Shown: piece by piece, positions 35,675 to 47,040 of the stretch
Numbering within the stretch: the stretch's first letter is position 1
Layout of the letters: each line of letters opens with the position of its first letter
NCBI RefSeq assembly: GCF_030052815.1
Contig: NC_079494.1
Coordinates: 35,202,467 to 35,266,466 of the forward strand
Reading direction: 5' to 3'
From: Hevea brasiliensis
Taxonomy: Eukaryota; Streptophyta; Magnoliopsida; Malpighiales; Euphorbiaceae
DNA length: 64,000 bases
Notes under the pieces: generated by a model
The model's database searches: none
What the model was told of the DNA's origin: nothing
The model's input: only the letters and a program-made list of their open reading frames with translations
Made by a program: the position numbers and the translations under genes

Positions 35675-38614
35675 TCGTGCACAGTACCATCACAGTAATG
35701 AATCTTCCGCAAGGGCCATAACGATAAAATAAACTTAGATCTAACCTCAAATCAGAGGAAAATCTAAGCCTGTGCACGTACCATAGTAATCAAAACACAA
35801 CTAACTCCATTGTCTTCTCAACAAATGAGAGAGACGGGTAATAACCTAGTCAAGCATCTATAGTGAGATATAAAACAATATCACAATCCTTTTAGTGAGC
35901 ATAAATCACAATATAATTCGATTCAAAGTCAATTCCAATATCCAATAATTTTTATGCTCAACACAATTCAAATCATAAATTTGCATTTTTCCATGAAAAT
36001 TACCATCACAATTCAAAACATGTTCTATCACAATTTTCCAAAACATAATTTATTCAATCCATAACAATACTTAATACTTGTGGAAATACTATTTCACAAA
36101 GCTAAATTCATACATACTATAACAATTTTCAATAATCATTGAATTAAATCTAATGCTTGTTAAACATAATACATAAGAAAATATGTCATTTAATCATATG
36201 AAATATTCAAAAGAAAATCAGTTAAAAACTAGTTGTGTACAAACCTCTGATGACTGTCTCTGTCCGACTCGTGTTTCCTTCCCTTTCCCTGAGTCTTTAC
36301 TAACTGAGAAACACAATTTGAAGTGTTTCAGTACTAAATTAAACTATCTCTATCGATAATGTTTGACAAATAATTCACTGAAAGCTATTATTTGCTTAAT
36401 CACCTAATATACCGACCCTCGATGTGTTCTAGGTAATTTAGGTTTTAGTGTCATTAATATGTCACATTCGATAGGGTTTTAGGGTTGGTACGTTTTACCA
36501 AACTCATTTCCTTGTTTAGTGCATTTTAATGCAACTTGCTGGATTTCGGTATACTAGTTTGACCTAGCCGGACGACCTAGTTCCCTCGGTTTTCAGGTTT
36601 CGGTCAAAATTACAAACTTGTAGATCTATGTCTTACAGAACGCGGGGCAAAATTTTAGGTCAATCCGAGTTATGTAGACCAAGTTATGGTTATTTTACTG
36701 TTTCTGGTCAAATGGCATCAAATTTGGTCATTTTAGGTCAATTTGGTCAACTTTGGTTCGGCCAGTTTTTGGACCCGAACTTGTGCAAGCTGTTTGACTT
36801 GCCTATGGTCATTTCTGGGCTTTGGTGTCTTCATAAGACTTGTAGGTATGGATCTTAGCTATTCATGGTTAAAATTTAAGGTCAATTGGACCTGTTTTGA
36901 GTAAGTTATGGCCTATACACTAACTGCTGCCCAATTGGTCAGTTTTCAGGTTTCACTTGCACTTAATCCGAATTGGTCATTTTTCATGTCACCTTGCAAG
37001 CAGAATTTTGGTATGCTTTCTTAATGAAAGTTGGCACATTTTCTGCCTAGTTTCACCTCCAATTGGTCTCATACCAATTGAAGTTACACATTTAAAGTTA
37101 TAGGCTAAAATGCATACTGCCCTTAATTACCTTGCTTAAACATACATCAATGACACATTTACCTTACTATATGTCCACTTCCCTTACCAATTCTGTTTTG
37201 GTACATTACCAAAACCATATACCACCTTACCTTAAAGTCATTTTGGGCAGATTACAAACATCCCCAATGCACCAAATAAAACTCCAATTCATAAAGTCCA
37301 AATAAAACAATACATACACAATGACATTTCTAATTCTTACACATACTTTACACAACCAATTTACATACACACTCATCAATCCTCAATGTCACAATTCTGC
37401 CCATATCTTCATGAACACATACATTTATCAAAGAAGCCTCAAGGCTGCCGAAAAGCTTCACCATGCCAAAGTGTCCATAATTCATCAATTTCCATTCCAA
37501 GTGCATAATCACCATTTACATGTGGAATTAACTACTAGGACATCAATTCACCCTATTCAACATGAATTCCCATCAAACATATGTAAAATAAATCATCAAA
37601 TATACAACTCCATGGCTGCCCAAAATTGATATATCAAGAACTCCTCAAACTTGAAAATTTTCTTCACAATTCAAACACCCATAACAAGTATACAAAGTTT
37701 AACAAAGCAATGTTCAAAAATACAAACTTACCTTTGGTTGGGACTTGTTAAACCTTCACTAAACTTCTTGATTTTGGTATCAAGCTCTTCCTTGTGATGT
37801 GAGGACAATTTTTAGTGAAGCTACCTAGGTGATTGGAGGTAAATTGAAGGAGTGCATGAAGCTTAAAGAAAAATGGCCATGGAGGTTTTGGGAGCTTTTC
37901 ATTTACGGCATGGATGATTCTCAAGCTTGAAGATGAAGTGTTTAGTGGAGAAATCTGCCCACTAACACATTTTATAATCCTTAGTTTATTCCTTAGTGGT
38001 CCACTCACTTTAGTTTAATCATTTTATATGTTAAATGTGTTATTTACAAAATTTTCACTCCACTTTTGGCTATTTACATTAGGTACCACCAAATTAATTC
38101 TTCATTTTATTTTCTAAGTGTAATATTATTTATTTTTAATGGAAATTTAGGTCAAAAGACAATTCGGGATGTCAAATGACCATAATGCCCCTGTTCGGGT
38201 TGCATTCACGATTTTTCGGTAATACTGGGTTTTGTCCGTTTTTCGATTTGTCACTTTTCATTGTACCAATTATTTAATTTTTCTTTGATATTTCTAATGA
38301 TATTTATACTTCAATTGATGTCTCTTTATGTCCTAAAAATATTTTCCAGGGTTCCCCGCAGTCCAAGGCTAGTCAACGGTCCACGCCGTGACTTCCCGTT
38401 GCGGTCACCCATCGCTAGGTTTCTCGGCTCGCGTAACTTGGTTACATTTCTTTGCTATTATTTTTCCTTTGTTTTTCTTATATTTTCTTTTCTTGTATTT
38501 CATTATTTTATGTCTCCTCACCCATAACGAAGTGTAGTTCTAGGCATCCTAGTTGTCCGGGCAGCACTGGTCACCGAAACAGTAGAACGCACTACCGAAC
38601 TTAGGGGTGTTACA

Positions 38615-38630
38615 ATTCTCCCCCCCTTAA
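38615..38630 (-). other. E5 polypurine tract
   Basis: On the minus strand TAAGGGGGGGAGAAT ends at the 3' LTR start. It matches the E1 tract. Confidence 0.88.
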
Positions 38631-38660
38631 ATAAATTTCGTCTCGAAATTTTACCTGGCA

Positions 38661-39533
38661 TTAGTCTCTGAACAGCTGTGGGTGCTGTCTCCTCATATCC
38701 TCTTCACGTTCCCAAGTAGCTTCCTGGCCTGAATGATGGTTCCACAGCACTTTAACCGGGTGTATCTGTTTGTTCCTCAGCTGCTTCACCTCATAAGCTA
38801 GAATTTTTATAGGTTCTTCCTCATATGAGAGGTCTGGATTTACCTCAATCTCTTCAACTGATAGTACATGAGATGGGTCAGATCTGTACCTCCTTAACAT
38901 GGACACATGGAAGACACTGTGTATCCTTGCTAGCTCTGGAGGTAATGCCAACCAATATGCCAAAGGACCCACTCTTTCCAGAACCTCATATGGTCCGATG
39001 AAACGAGGACTCAGTTTCCCCTTTCTGCCAGATCTCATAATCCTCTTCCAAGGAGAAACTTTGAGGAATACCTTATCACCCACTGCATATTCAATATCTC
39101 TTCTTTTCAAATCAACATAGGACTTCTGACGGTTTGATGCAGCCTTGAGTCTATCTCTAATTAATCTGATCTTTTCCTCTGTCTGCTGAACAATTTCTGG
39201 CCCAATCATCTTCCTTTCACCTATTTCATCCCAACATAAGGGAGTTCTGCACTTCCTGCCATACAATGCTTCATATGGAGGCATTCCAATGCTTGATTGG
39301 TAGCTGTTGTTATAAGGAAACTCAATCAAAGGCAAGTGTGTATCCCAACTACCTTCAAATTCAATCACACAAGCCCGTAGCATATCCTCCAATATCTGAA
39401 TTACCCTTTCGATGGCCATCTGTCTGGGTGGAATCTTGTCTTTGAAGTTCAATCTAGTTCCTAGGGCTCTCTCAAGACTACCCCAGAATCTAGAAGTGAA
39501 CCTAGGATCCTCACAAATACAATTGATAATCAA
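38661..39533 (-). CDS. E5 integrase C-terminus plus chromodomain ORF (290 aa)
   Basis: This open frame covers the end of the integrase core and the chromodomain of a Ty3/gypsy chromovirus. Visible parts are DPRFTSRFWGSLERALGTRL (residues 9-28), ERVIQILEDMLRACVIEFEG with the catalytic-type Glu (42), AYNNSYQ-like FPYNNSYQSSIGMPPYEAL (73-90), the GPY/F module (FIGPYEVLERVGPLAYWLALPP, 178-199) and the chromodomain (YEEEPIKILAYEVKQL to EATWEREEDM, about 237-280). Chromodomains of this class target integration to marked chromatin. The first two catalytic Asp are missing or garbled (residues 1-9), and 31-40 differs from the family, so integrase activity is not expected. A retained targeting or DNA-binding role is inference. 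The true start codon is uncertain. Confidence 0.82.
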   Translation of the reverse strand: MIINCICEDPRFTSRFWGSLERALGTRLNFKDKIPPRQMAIERVIQILEDMLRACVIEFEGSWDTHLPLIEFPYNNSYQSSIGMPPYEALYGRKCRTPLCWDEIGERKMIGPEIVQQTEEKIRLIRDRLKAASNRQKSYVDLKRRDIEYAVGDKVFLKVSPWKRIMRSGRKGKLSPRFIGPYEVLERVGPLAYWLALPPELARIHSVFHVSMLRRYRSDPSHVLSVEEIEVNPDLSYEEEPIKILAYEVKQLRNKQIHPVKVLWNHHSGQEATWEREEDMRRQHPQLFRD

Positions 39534-40672
39534 ACTCCATGCGCTTTACAATCTCATATACGCATAATCGCCAATCTTTCTGTGCTATAGTCCATCCGGA
39601 TCGGCAAAAAGTGAGCAGACTTGGTTAGTCCACAATTATGACCTATCGCATCTTGACTATTCTGTCCTCGGAAGTTTCATCACAAAATCCATAGTTATTC
39701 GCTCCTTACAATGTTTCATAGGGTGCCGCTTGTATGCTAGCATGACACATATTATTGTATACAAATTACATTAATGGGATGTATCTGTCTCATATCTCTT
39801 GATTCAAGGACGTAAGTTCTCAAGGTATATTCTCGAGGGTTTATTCCATTTTACAGTTATTATTATCATTTCATTTTATTATTTATAGAAACTCAACGAG
39901 TTTCAAAATTTACTGAATCACTTGTTTCGATCCCATCCGCTTGAGGATGATAAGTCGATCGATATCTTTAAGCTTATAGCAATTATCGTGGTACGTAATT
40001 CACATTAATATAATCGAGTCATCGACTCTAGCTACCTTACAAGTGTAATCATTTGATAGGCTAGTTCTGAAGTTTTACATTTCTGACTAAAATTTTCACA
40101 TTTATTTCCAGTAATAGTACTCTATTCGGGTGCAACTGTATCAATTTATAGATTACTTACAAATATTCTTAATTTACTGTATCACGAGGAAGTATGTAGC
40201 TCTACACAATAATCCCGTGTCGGTACTGTAATCTGCAGCTTACAATACAAACATCGAGAACATTACATAGTCACTACATTATAACCTCATGGACTAGGTT
40301 TTCTAACATCTTATCTTTCTCGAATCCACTAATATCCCAAACCGATTCTGATTACAATTTCCTTTGACAATTACTAACAGTAACATCTTTGCCCTCATCT
40401 AGAGCAATTCTATTACTGTAACTTACTTTTAGGTCCTCTTGCCTTACATTAAGTAGGCTCGCCAATTAGCATTATAATTTATGGTATGTTAGAAAATACT
40501 TTTAGCTAACAATTCTTCCAAAATTAATGTCAACCATACTTGTTATTGTAGTTATTATCCTAAAGGACTAGTCACTAATACATTAAAATTCATTTCCATA
40601 TAAAGGAATAACAACAGAACATATAGTTCTGACACTAACACACAACTAAGTAGTGCTGGGATCAAATAATAA
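39534..40672 (-). other. E5 internal noncoding filler
   Basis: The first 170 bp (39534-39715) is degenerate integrase sequence, recognisable against 5170-5410. Beyond that I see no coding domain. The protease start survives only as LLFDPSTT around 40640-40670 on the minus strand, after a stop. The filler is shared with E4 (33364-34577), which shows it belongs to the family and is not random decay of one copy. Confidence 0.72.
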
Positions 40673-41368
40673 CTAATTGTTTCTTTCAAAAATTAAGAAC
40701 TTACCAGCAGCTACATCTGAAGTTCCTGCTCCTTTTACTTGGCGCATAGTGGACTCTCCGACTGGTGCGCTACTATATTCGGGTTGATTCACTGTGTTAT
40801 AGTGGTGAGGAGTACCAACTCTATTTCTATCTTGACTCTGACTGACGGTCTGTGAACTCCGGAGAGCAGATCGAGGTGGTTTAGCACAATCTTTAGCAAA
40901 GTGTCCAAGTTTTCCACAATTGTAACAGGCTCCAGAGGCCTTACGACAAATACCTCCATGTAGCTTACCACAAACATGGCAAAAACGGGCAGAATAGGAA
41001 CTTCTGGCTGTTCGACGAATAGATCTTAGTGGTCTCTGCCCTGATGATCCACCTCTATCATATTTCTGAGCTTGGGGTTCCTCAAATTCTTTTCTCTTCC
41101 CCAAATTACTGTTCGAACTCTGACCCATAGGTTTCTCCCTCTTTTCCATTTCACACTGCCCTTGTGGGGGTTGGGTCTGTACTTGGGCTTGGGCTGACAG
41201 ATTATCAGCCAGTTGTTGAAAGAAAGTGGCCATTTGCTGGGCCATTTGTGCAGTAATTTGTACCGGTAAAACTGGTAAAGTCAGGCCTTCGACAATTTGT
41301 GGAGCTGGGGCCTCAACTTGTTCTTCTGCCATCACAGACTGTTCTATTGTCTCATTCTTCTCTTCCAT
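40673..41368 (-). CDS. E5 capsid-less gag ORF with two zinc knuckles (231 aa)
   Basis: The ATG at 41368 (MEEKNETIEQ) matches the gag start of E1 and E6. Residues 1-70 are the Glu/Gln/Pro-rich N-terminus. Residue 74 then jumps straight to the charged linker (EKREKPMGQSSN, GKRKEF) that follows the capsid in E6, so about 200 residues of capsid are missing. Two knuckles follow: C130-x2-C-x3-H-x3-C141 and C148-x2-C-x4-H-x4-C161, both complete. The ORF stops just before the protease motif. Nucleic-acid binding is expected from the knuckles; particle formation is not. It is open over its full length, unlike the E1 and E4 copies. Confidence 0.8.
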   Translation of the reverse strand: MEEKNETIEQSVMAEEQVEAPAPQIVEGLTLPVLPVQITAQMAQQMATFFQQLADNLSAQAQVQTQPPQGQCEMEKREKPMGQSSNSNLGKRKEFEEPQAQKYDRGGSSGQRPLRSIRRTARSSYSARFCHVCGKLHGGICRKASGACYNCGKLGHFAKDCAKPPRSALRSSQTVSQSQDRNRVGTPHHYNTVNQPEYSSAPVGESTMRQVKGAGTSDVAAGKFLIFERNN

Positions 41369-41534
41369 TTTTTTTCACAGAATTTTCTATTCCTGTACAA
41401 CCAACACAAGGAGATTCCTCTCCATTAGTTCACATTTATGATATAAATGTACTATATGTAACAAACATTTGAGCAGTTGTAGTTCTGACAAAAAGATTTC
41501 AAATTCACAGTTCGAAATTCACTTTAAAACCATT

Positions 41535-41546
41535 GCTCTGATACCA
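41535..41546 (-). other. E5 primer-binding site (tRNA-Met)
   Basis: TGGTATCAGAGC on the minus strand, eight bases from the LTR end at 41555. Confidence 0.92.
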
Positions 41547-41554
41547 CTTAAACA

Positions 41555-41694
41555 TGTCACACCCTACCCCTCTGTAAGGCATGACATGATCCCGTAGTAT
41601 ACCTAATGAATTATCAACTCTGTCTACTGATAACCCATTAAATACACTACAAGGGATTTTAAAAACTTTTCTTACTTCTTTCACAGTGGTGAGC
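41555..41694 (-). repeat. E5 5' LTR, part 1 (3' end of the LTR)
   Basis: The terminal 140 bp of the LTR, matching 34583-34725. It is cut at the E6 insertion point. The last five bases, TGAGC (41690-41694), are the E6 target duplication. Confidence 0.92.
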
Positions 41695-44600
41695 TGTAAC
41701 ACCCCCGTTGTATAGCCTGGTATATTTCACTGTTCCGGTGACTGGTGTCGGTCCGGAAAATTAATGGGATTAGGGTCACACTTAAGACAATTTGAGAAGC
41801 CATAAACACAAATAATTAGTAATGTTTAATTAGTTAACTATAAATAAGAAAAACAGAACATAAGAGGTTAAACGAGCCGAGAGTCACAAATGATGAGTGA
41901 CCTCCTGAACGCATCGCAAGTCGCTTTAAACTCAAATTTCGAACCGTGAAAAGTGACGCCGCGGTCCTTAGGACCTCATGAACACAAAGTGGAAAAGAGA
42001 AAACCACGAAAAGAACTGTTAAGCTACCAAATAATTAGGTCGTGAGCCTAAGAAATATTGGATTATTTGCAAACCGATGAACTACGAGGGCAATTTGGTT
42101 AATTGACCCCGAGAGCTGACTCCTGACCTAACTGTCAAATAAAATCGGAGAAAAGAAAATTTCAGAATCGAGAATTAAATTAAAGAAATAATAGAAAAAA
42201 AATAAATAAATAAATAAATAAAAAAAGGAAAGAGGTTGGAAAAGTCAAAAGTTATGACATCATGTATGATGTCATAACTAAATTAATAAATTGAATTAAT
42301 TAATTTGGAATTAGTGGTCTTTCATAAGCAAAAACGTGTAAGGGAAAAACAAAAGAAAATCTCTTCTTCTTTCATCTTCCTTGCCACCCCATCTTCCTCC
42401 CAAGTTCCTCCATGAGTGGACTTCCATGTAAGCTTACTTTTAAGCTTAGTTTTCTTCACTTAATTCAAATAACTCCATTAAAAACCTCCCTAGAGCTTAT
42501 TGTTACAACTTGAGAAGAGGATTACAAGAAGAAGGAAGAGTTAAAGATAGGGTTTTGAAGCTTTAACAAAAGGTTAGTATGTTAAATTGTTACTTTTCCA
42601 TTCAAATGCATGTTTAGGTAATTAAGTGAGCTAATAACTTGATTTAAATGAAACAAATATGGGGAAAGAATTAAATTGAAATTTTGGGCAGCTTGAGAGG
42701 AGTGTGGTTTGCATGAATATGATGCAATTGAGTGAGTTTAGAAGCTTTACTTGGTGAAATGATTAACATTAAAATTATTAGAAGTAGTTAAATGCAAGAG
42801 TTAGTGAGATTAAGGTTTCAATGCTAGGGTTTATGGACTAAAATTTGGAGAAATGCATAAATGGCATGTTTAACCTATTGTGACATGAAATAATGATCAA
42901 TTAGGACCAAATAAATTGGATGGGAATGGTGGAAAAATTAGCTAAATTCGTAGGTCAATGGTCATGCTGCTGGCAGCATGACCAAACCCACTTTGAAGGA
43001 CCAAAACTCAAATTTTACAAGTCCAATTGATATTCCACCAATTGGAGATGAAAATAGACATAAAAGAGCACAATTTTCATTAAGGAACCATGACCAAAAA
43101 CTGACCAAAACTTGGTGAAACAATTGACCAAAGTGAATTGATTGCAGGCTGCCCTGCACCAAAACTGACCAAATGAACAGTAACTGTTCATTTGGTCATA
43201 ACTCGAGCTAGGTAGGTCAAATTGACCTGAAATTTTACCAGCAATTAGATATGATATAGACCTAAAACTTTCATGAAGAACACCAACCCAAATTAGGCCA
43301 TTAACACATTCAAATCATTGAGCAAAGTTAAAATTACTGTACTGAAATTCTGCAGAATTTTCATTGAGCAGCAATGTTTGGAGGGCTATAACTCTCTCTA
43401 GAAAACTCGGATTTAGGCGATTCTTGAACCGATGGAAACCTAAGACATAGTACAACATTTCATATGAAGAAAGTGAGACCGAATTATGAACTTAACTTGA
43501 TCAAACAATTGACCAAAGTTGGACCAAAAATCTGCCAGCACCTAAATTGCAGTATGAACAGTGCACGTGAACAGTAAACTTATTTTGGCCATAACTTGAG
43601 CTACAAAACTCCGATTGAGGTGATCCAAAAATGAGAATACACTTAAGACAATAAGGAACATTTTCTATGAAGGAAGTTTTGTCAAATTCCAACAGTAGAT
43701 CGACCAATGGAATAGTGCAACTTCGAAAACTAAACCTAAAATTGGCAATTTTGCCAAAATGACCTAAGCTTTAAACAAATGACCAAAACCAACAAGTTTG
43801 GTGACCAAAATGTGGTATGTGGGTGAAGTTGGAGTTCCCATACCCATTAAGCCTTAGAAAGTCAATAATTTGACTTGAATAGTGCAGTGAATAGTAACCC
43901 TAAACACAAAATTTCGAGAACGTCGAATTTAACACGTTAGAGCTAGCTAAATGTGAAGTTAAGTTTATTTTGGATTTATTTTAAGTTCTAGTACTGAAAC
44001 ATTGTAAAATTTTGTGTTTCAGTTGAAAAGAATATCGGGAAGGAACCCGAGGAACCGAGTCGAGGCTAAAGGACGACTGCTTGAGGTTTGTGCACAACAT
44101 ATACTTTTATAATCATCTTTTGCATATCGTTTTAAATAATGTGAAATATTGGATTATGACATTCTTATGATGTTGATCTAAATTGTTGAAAGTTATTATG
44201 TATATTTGAAAAGAAAATGTTTAGCAAATTGTTAAGATAAGTTTTGAAACCACAGTGTCATGACCACATATTTGAACACCTCACTAGCACGACTAGTGGG
44301 GGTAATTAGTTTCGAATTTTGATTCCTTCTCTGGAGAAGTGTTGAGGTGTGCCAGGAGAAGAGGATGTGAATGGATATCCATATATTTGAGCTAGCTAGC
44401 CTTGTGATGTGATTTCTCTTTAGCCTCTGGCTATTGAGATTCTATTTGTTTCGAATGGCATGATTTAACTGTGGGTTTTATGAAATGTGTTTTGATACTT
44501 TGAAATAAACTTGGTTTACATGTAAAATCTTACAATGCATGATTGTATTTAATTTTCATGTTTAATCAAATTTTTGAATGAATGTGCTTTAAGTTTTGCA

Positions 44601-45321
44601 TAAAGATTATTTTAGTATATTGTGCACCACTGAGTCTTAGTACTCAGCGATAGCTTTTATTGCTGTCGCAGATACAGAGATTAGAGGAGCAGCAGATCGA
44701 GTCACGAGGTGTGTGAAGTCATCGCTTGAAGCCTTCTGTATAATTTATACCCTAATCAGAATACTTCTTTTGATGTATATATTGCACATAAATGTATGGA
44801 CATGTAAAATGGGTCTAGAGCAGCTTGTACACAAATTTGTATGAAGTTTGTAATAAAGTTTAGTTTGTGTTTCTTTTGATATAAATTTGTAAGGTTATGT
44901 ATAAATTATTTTGTTTTTAATGAAATATTAATGATATTGATTGACATTATTTTGAGAATTATTGAAATTGTGACTTTTGATAAATTGATTGAGTTTGATT
45001 GTGAAACCAAGTAGTGGTTGAGAAAATCTTTTAGAAGTGCTTTTACAGTATTCAAGAACGGTTTTCTCAAAATACAGAGGAAACTCACAAAATTTTTATC
45101 AAATTTGCGGAAAACTAAAATGGCCAAAAATATTAATTAGTTTTAATTTCAACTAAATGTTTTAAATACTCATTAGAAATGCTCACCACTTGTCAAAGAT
45201 AAGAAAATTGTTTTAAAATCCCTTGTAGGGTACTTAATGAGTTATCGGTAGGTGAAGTTCGGTAGTTCATTAGGTATTCTACGGGATCATGTTATGCCTT
45301 ACAGAGGGGTAAGGTGTGACA
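41695..45321 (+). repeat. E6 5' LTR (3627 bp)
   Basis: TGTAACACCCCC to GTGTGACA. It contains donor-like AAAG|GTTAGTATG (42573), acceptor-like TTTCAG (44020-44022), purine block 44023-44085 and stem-loop 44647-44669. Three degenerate modules of about 195-205 bp start near 43195, 43387 and 43590, each holding a 'ATAACTTGAGCTA' type string and a 'catatgaagaaag' type string. Confidence 0.94.
42195..42227 (+). repeat. (AAAT)n microsatellite in E6 5' LTR
   Basis: About five TAAA units flanked by A-runs. The mate at 50640-50674 has about seven units, so it changed length after insertion or was mis-called. Confidence 0.85.
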
Positions 45322-45329
45322 TGTTTTAG

Positions 45330-45341
45330 TGGTATCAGAGC
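45330..45341 (+). other. E6 primer-binding site (tRNA-Met)
   Basis: TGGTATCAGAGC, eight bases after the 5' LTR. Confidence 0.93.
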
Positions 45342-45510
45342 AAGTTTTTGAATTATGTTTTCAATTGTGAATTTGTGTCTTTTCTTTGTTAAGTACAACT
45401 GCTCAATGTCCATAATTGTTACATACAGTGCATTACATCATGAATATGAACTAACGGAGGGAAATCTCCTTGTGTTACTTGTTCAGGAGATACCCTAACT
45501 TCAGCTTGAA

Positions 45511-47040
45511 ATGGAAGAAGGGGATCGCTCAGTTGAGCAGTCTGTTGAAGCTGAGGCACAAGGGGAAGCCCCAGCTTTACCGAATGTCAGTGGGTCAGCA
45601 GCACCAGCCCCACAAATGCCGCAAATTCCTGCACAGTTCGCACAGCAGATAGAGGCAATGTTTCAACAAATGGCTGGGTGTATGCCTGCTCAAGCTCCAC
45701 CCCAACCACCTGTGGCACAACCACTGCCTCCAGCCAGACAATATGATAAATTATTGAAGTATGGGGCTGCAGAATTTAAGGGTACAGTAGACCCACTTGA
45801 GGCAGAGCAATGGCTTGAAAGAATGGACAGAGTATTTAAGAAGCTGCACTGCCAAGATGAATTAAAGTTTGAGTATTCTGTGTCTCTACTGCAAGTTGAT
45901 GCGTATGATCGTGGAAGACCATCCCCACACTTGGTCGAACCACCAGCTAACTCAGGATGACTTTATCGAGAGTTCGCATGTAAATACATCCTGCACGCAT
46001 ATGTTGATCGAAATTGCAAGAGTTTTTGAGTCTAAAATAAGGGAATAGATCATGGCAGAGTATGAGAGGAGTTCTCCCTTTGAGTCACTATGCGGAGAGT
46101 CTCCTTACTACCAGTAAAGCAAGATGCAAGAGATTTGAGACGGGTTTGAAGCCCAGCATACGGATGCAAGTTGTAGGATTTCGACACAGCAACTTCTCAG
46201 AACTTATGTCTCAAGCACTTGAACTGGAGAGAGTTGAAGCAGAAGCAAACCCAGTGAAGGAAAAAGTCGAGAAATTAGAAAAAGACAAGGGGGAAAAATC
46301 AGTTGAACAGAGTTCTGGTGCTACCTCTGGAAAAAGAAAGAAGTTTAGTGGACCCAGTAGGGGTCGGGGTGGAAGATTTAGTAGAGGCAGATTTTCCGGA
46401 CAAAGACCCCCTAGGTCTGGCCAGCAGTCAAGCAGGGGTTCACAGTCTGCCCGCCCCTGTGAGACTTGTGGCAAGATTCATGGGGGGGAATGTTATTGGG
46501 CCACTGGAGCCTGCTTTAACTGTGGAGGCAAGGGCCATATAGCTAAAGATTGTACTAGTGCTCTAAGATATGGTCCAGCTCCTACTACTGCCGAGGGATC
46601 TATTCAGAGTCCTGCTCCTAGAGGTTCACAGTCTATTGGCAGAGGAAGAGGCAGAGGTAGAGGCACTGCTGTGCAAGGCACACGCTTGGTCACCGCACAA
46701 GGAAGTGCGTCAGCCAGAGTCTACACGATGAGACAGCGAGAAGAGGCTGAGACTTCCGATGTGGTAGCTGGTACATTCTCTATCTCTGGTCAAGATGTAT
46801 TTGTGTTGTTTGATCCGGGTTCAACCCATTCATATGTTAGTGCTAGCATAGTCAATTCACTTGCTGTTCTATGTGTGCAAATGGGTTTTGAAGTGCTAGT
46901 AACTAGCCCGTTAGGACAAGAGGTCCGGTCAATGAATCTATAGAGACTGCCCTTTGGTGATCCAAGGACATGTTTTCTGTCGACTTAATTGAAATGCCCT
47001 TCAGAGAGTATGATATCATCTTGGGCATGGATTGGTTAGC
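45511..47040 (+). pseudogene. E6 gag and protease (frame broken)
   Basis: The ATG at 45511 opens MEEGDRSVEQSVEAEA and runs to 45960 with the capsid start (WLERMDRVFKKLHCQDEL). A disturbed stretch at 45905-46060 breaks the frame; it differs from E1 in clusters. Reading resumes at about 46062 to 46943. Two complete knuckles are C133-x2-C-x3-H-x3-C144 and C151-x2-C-x4-H-x4-C164 of that frame. An Arg/Gly-rich linker follows, then the protease with an intact LFDPGSTHSYVS site (Asp about residue 251). A stop at 46942 ends the frame inside protease, which continues as MPFREYDIILGMDWLA near 46990. Confidence 0.87.

Larger units (their letters stand above)
34583..38614 (-). repeat. E5 3' LTR (4032 bp)
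   Basis: On the minus strand it starts TGTAACACCCC at 38614. It holds a TATA-like site (37976-37970), donor-like AAAG|GTAAGTTTG (37731), acceptor-like TTTCTCAG (CAG at 36306-36304), purine block 36245-36303 and stem-loop 35146-35168. The ORFs 36628-36858, 37321-37629 and 37748-38008 recur in the other LTR because the LTRs are copies; none shows a domain. Confidence 0.93.

Noticed and set aside
36628..38008. ORFs of 76-102 codons that recur at 55690-57070
   Set aside because: They recur only because the two E5 LTRs are copies. They show no domain and no codon-level constraint that I can see.
42962..43707. Minus-strand ORFs of 66 and 68 codons repeated at 51407-52152
   Set aside because: Antisense to the E6 LTR, identical by LTR duplication, with no recognisable motif.
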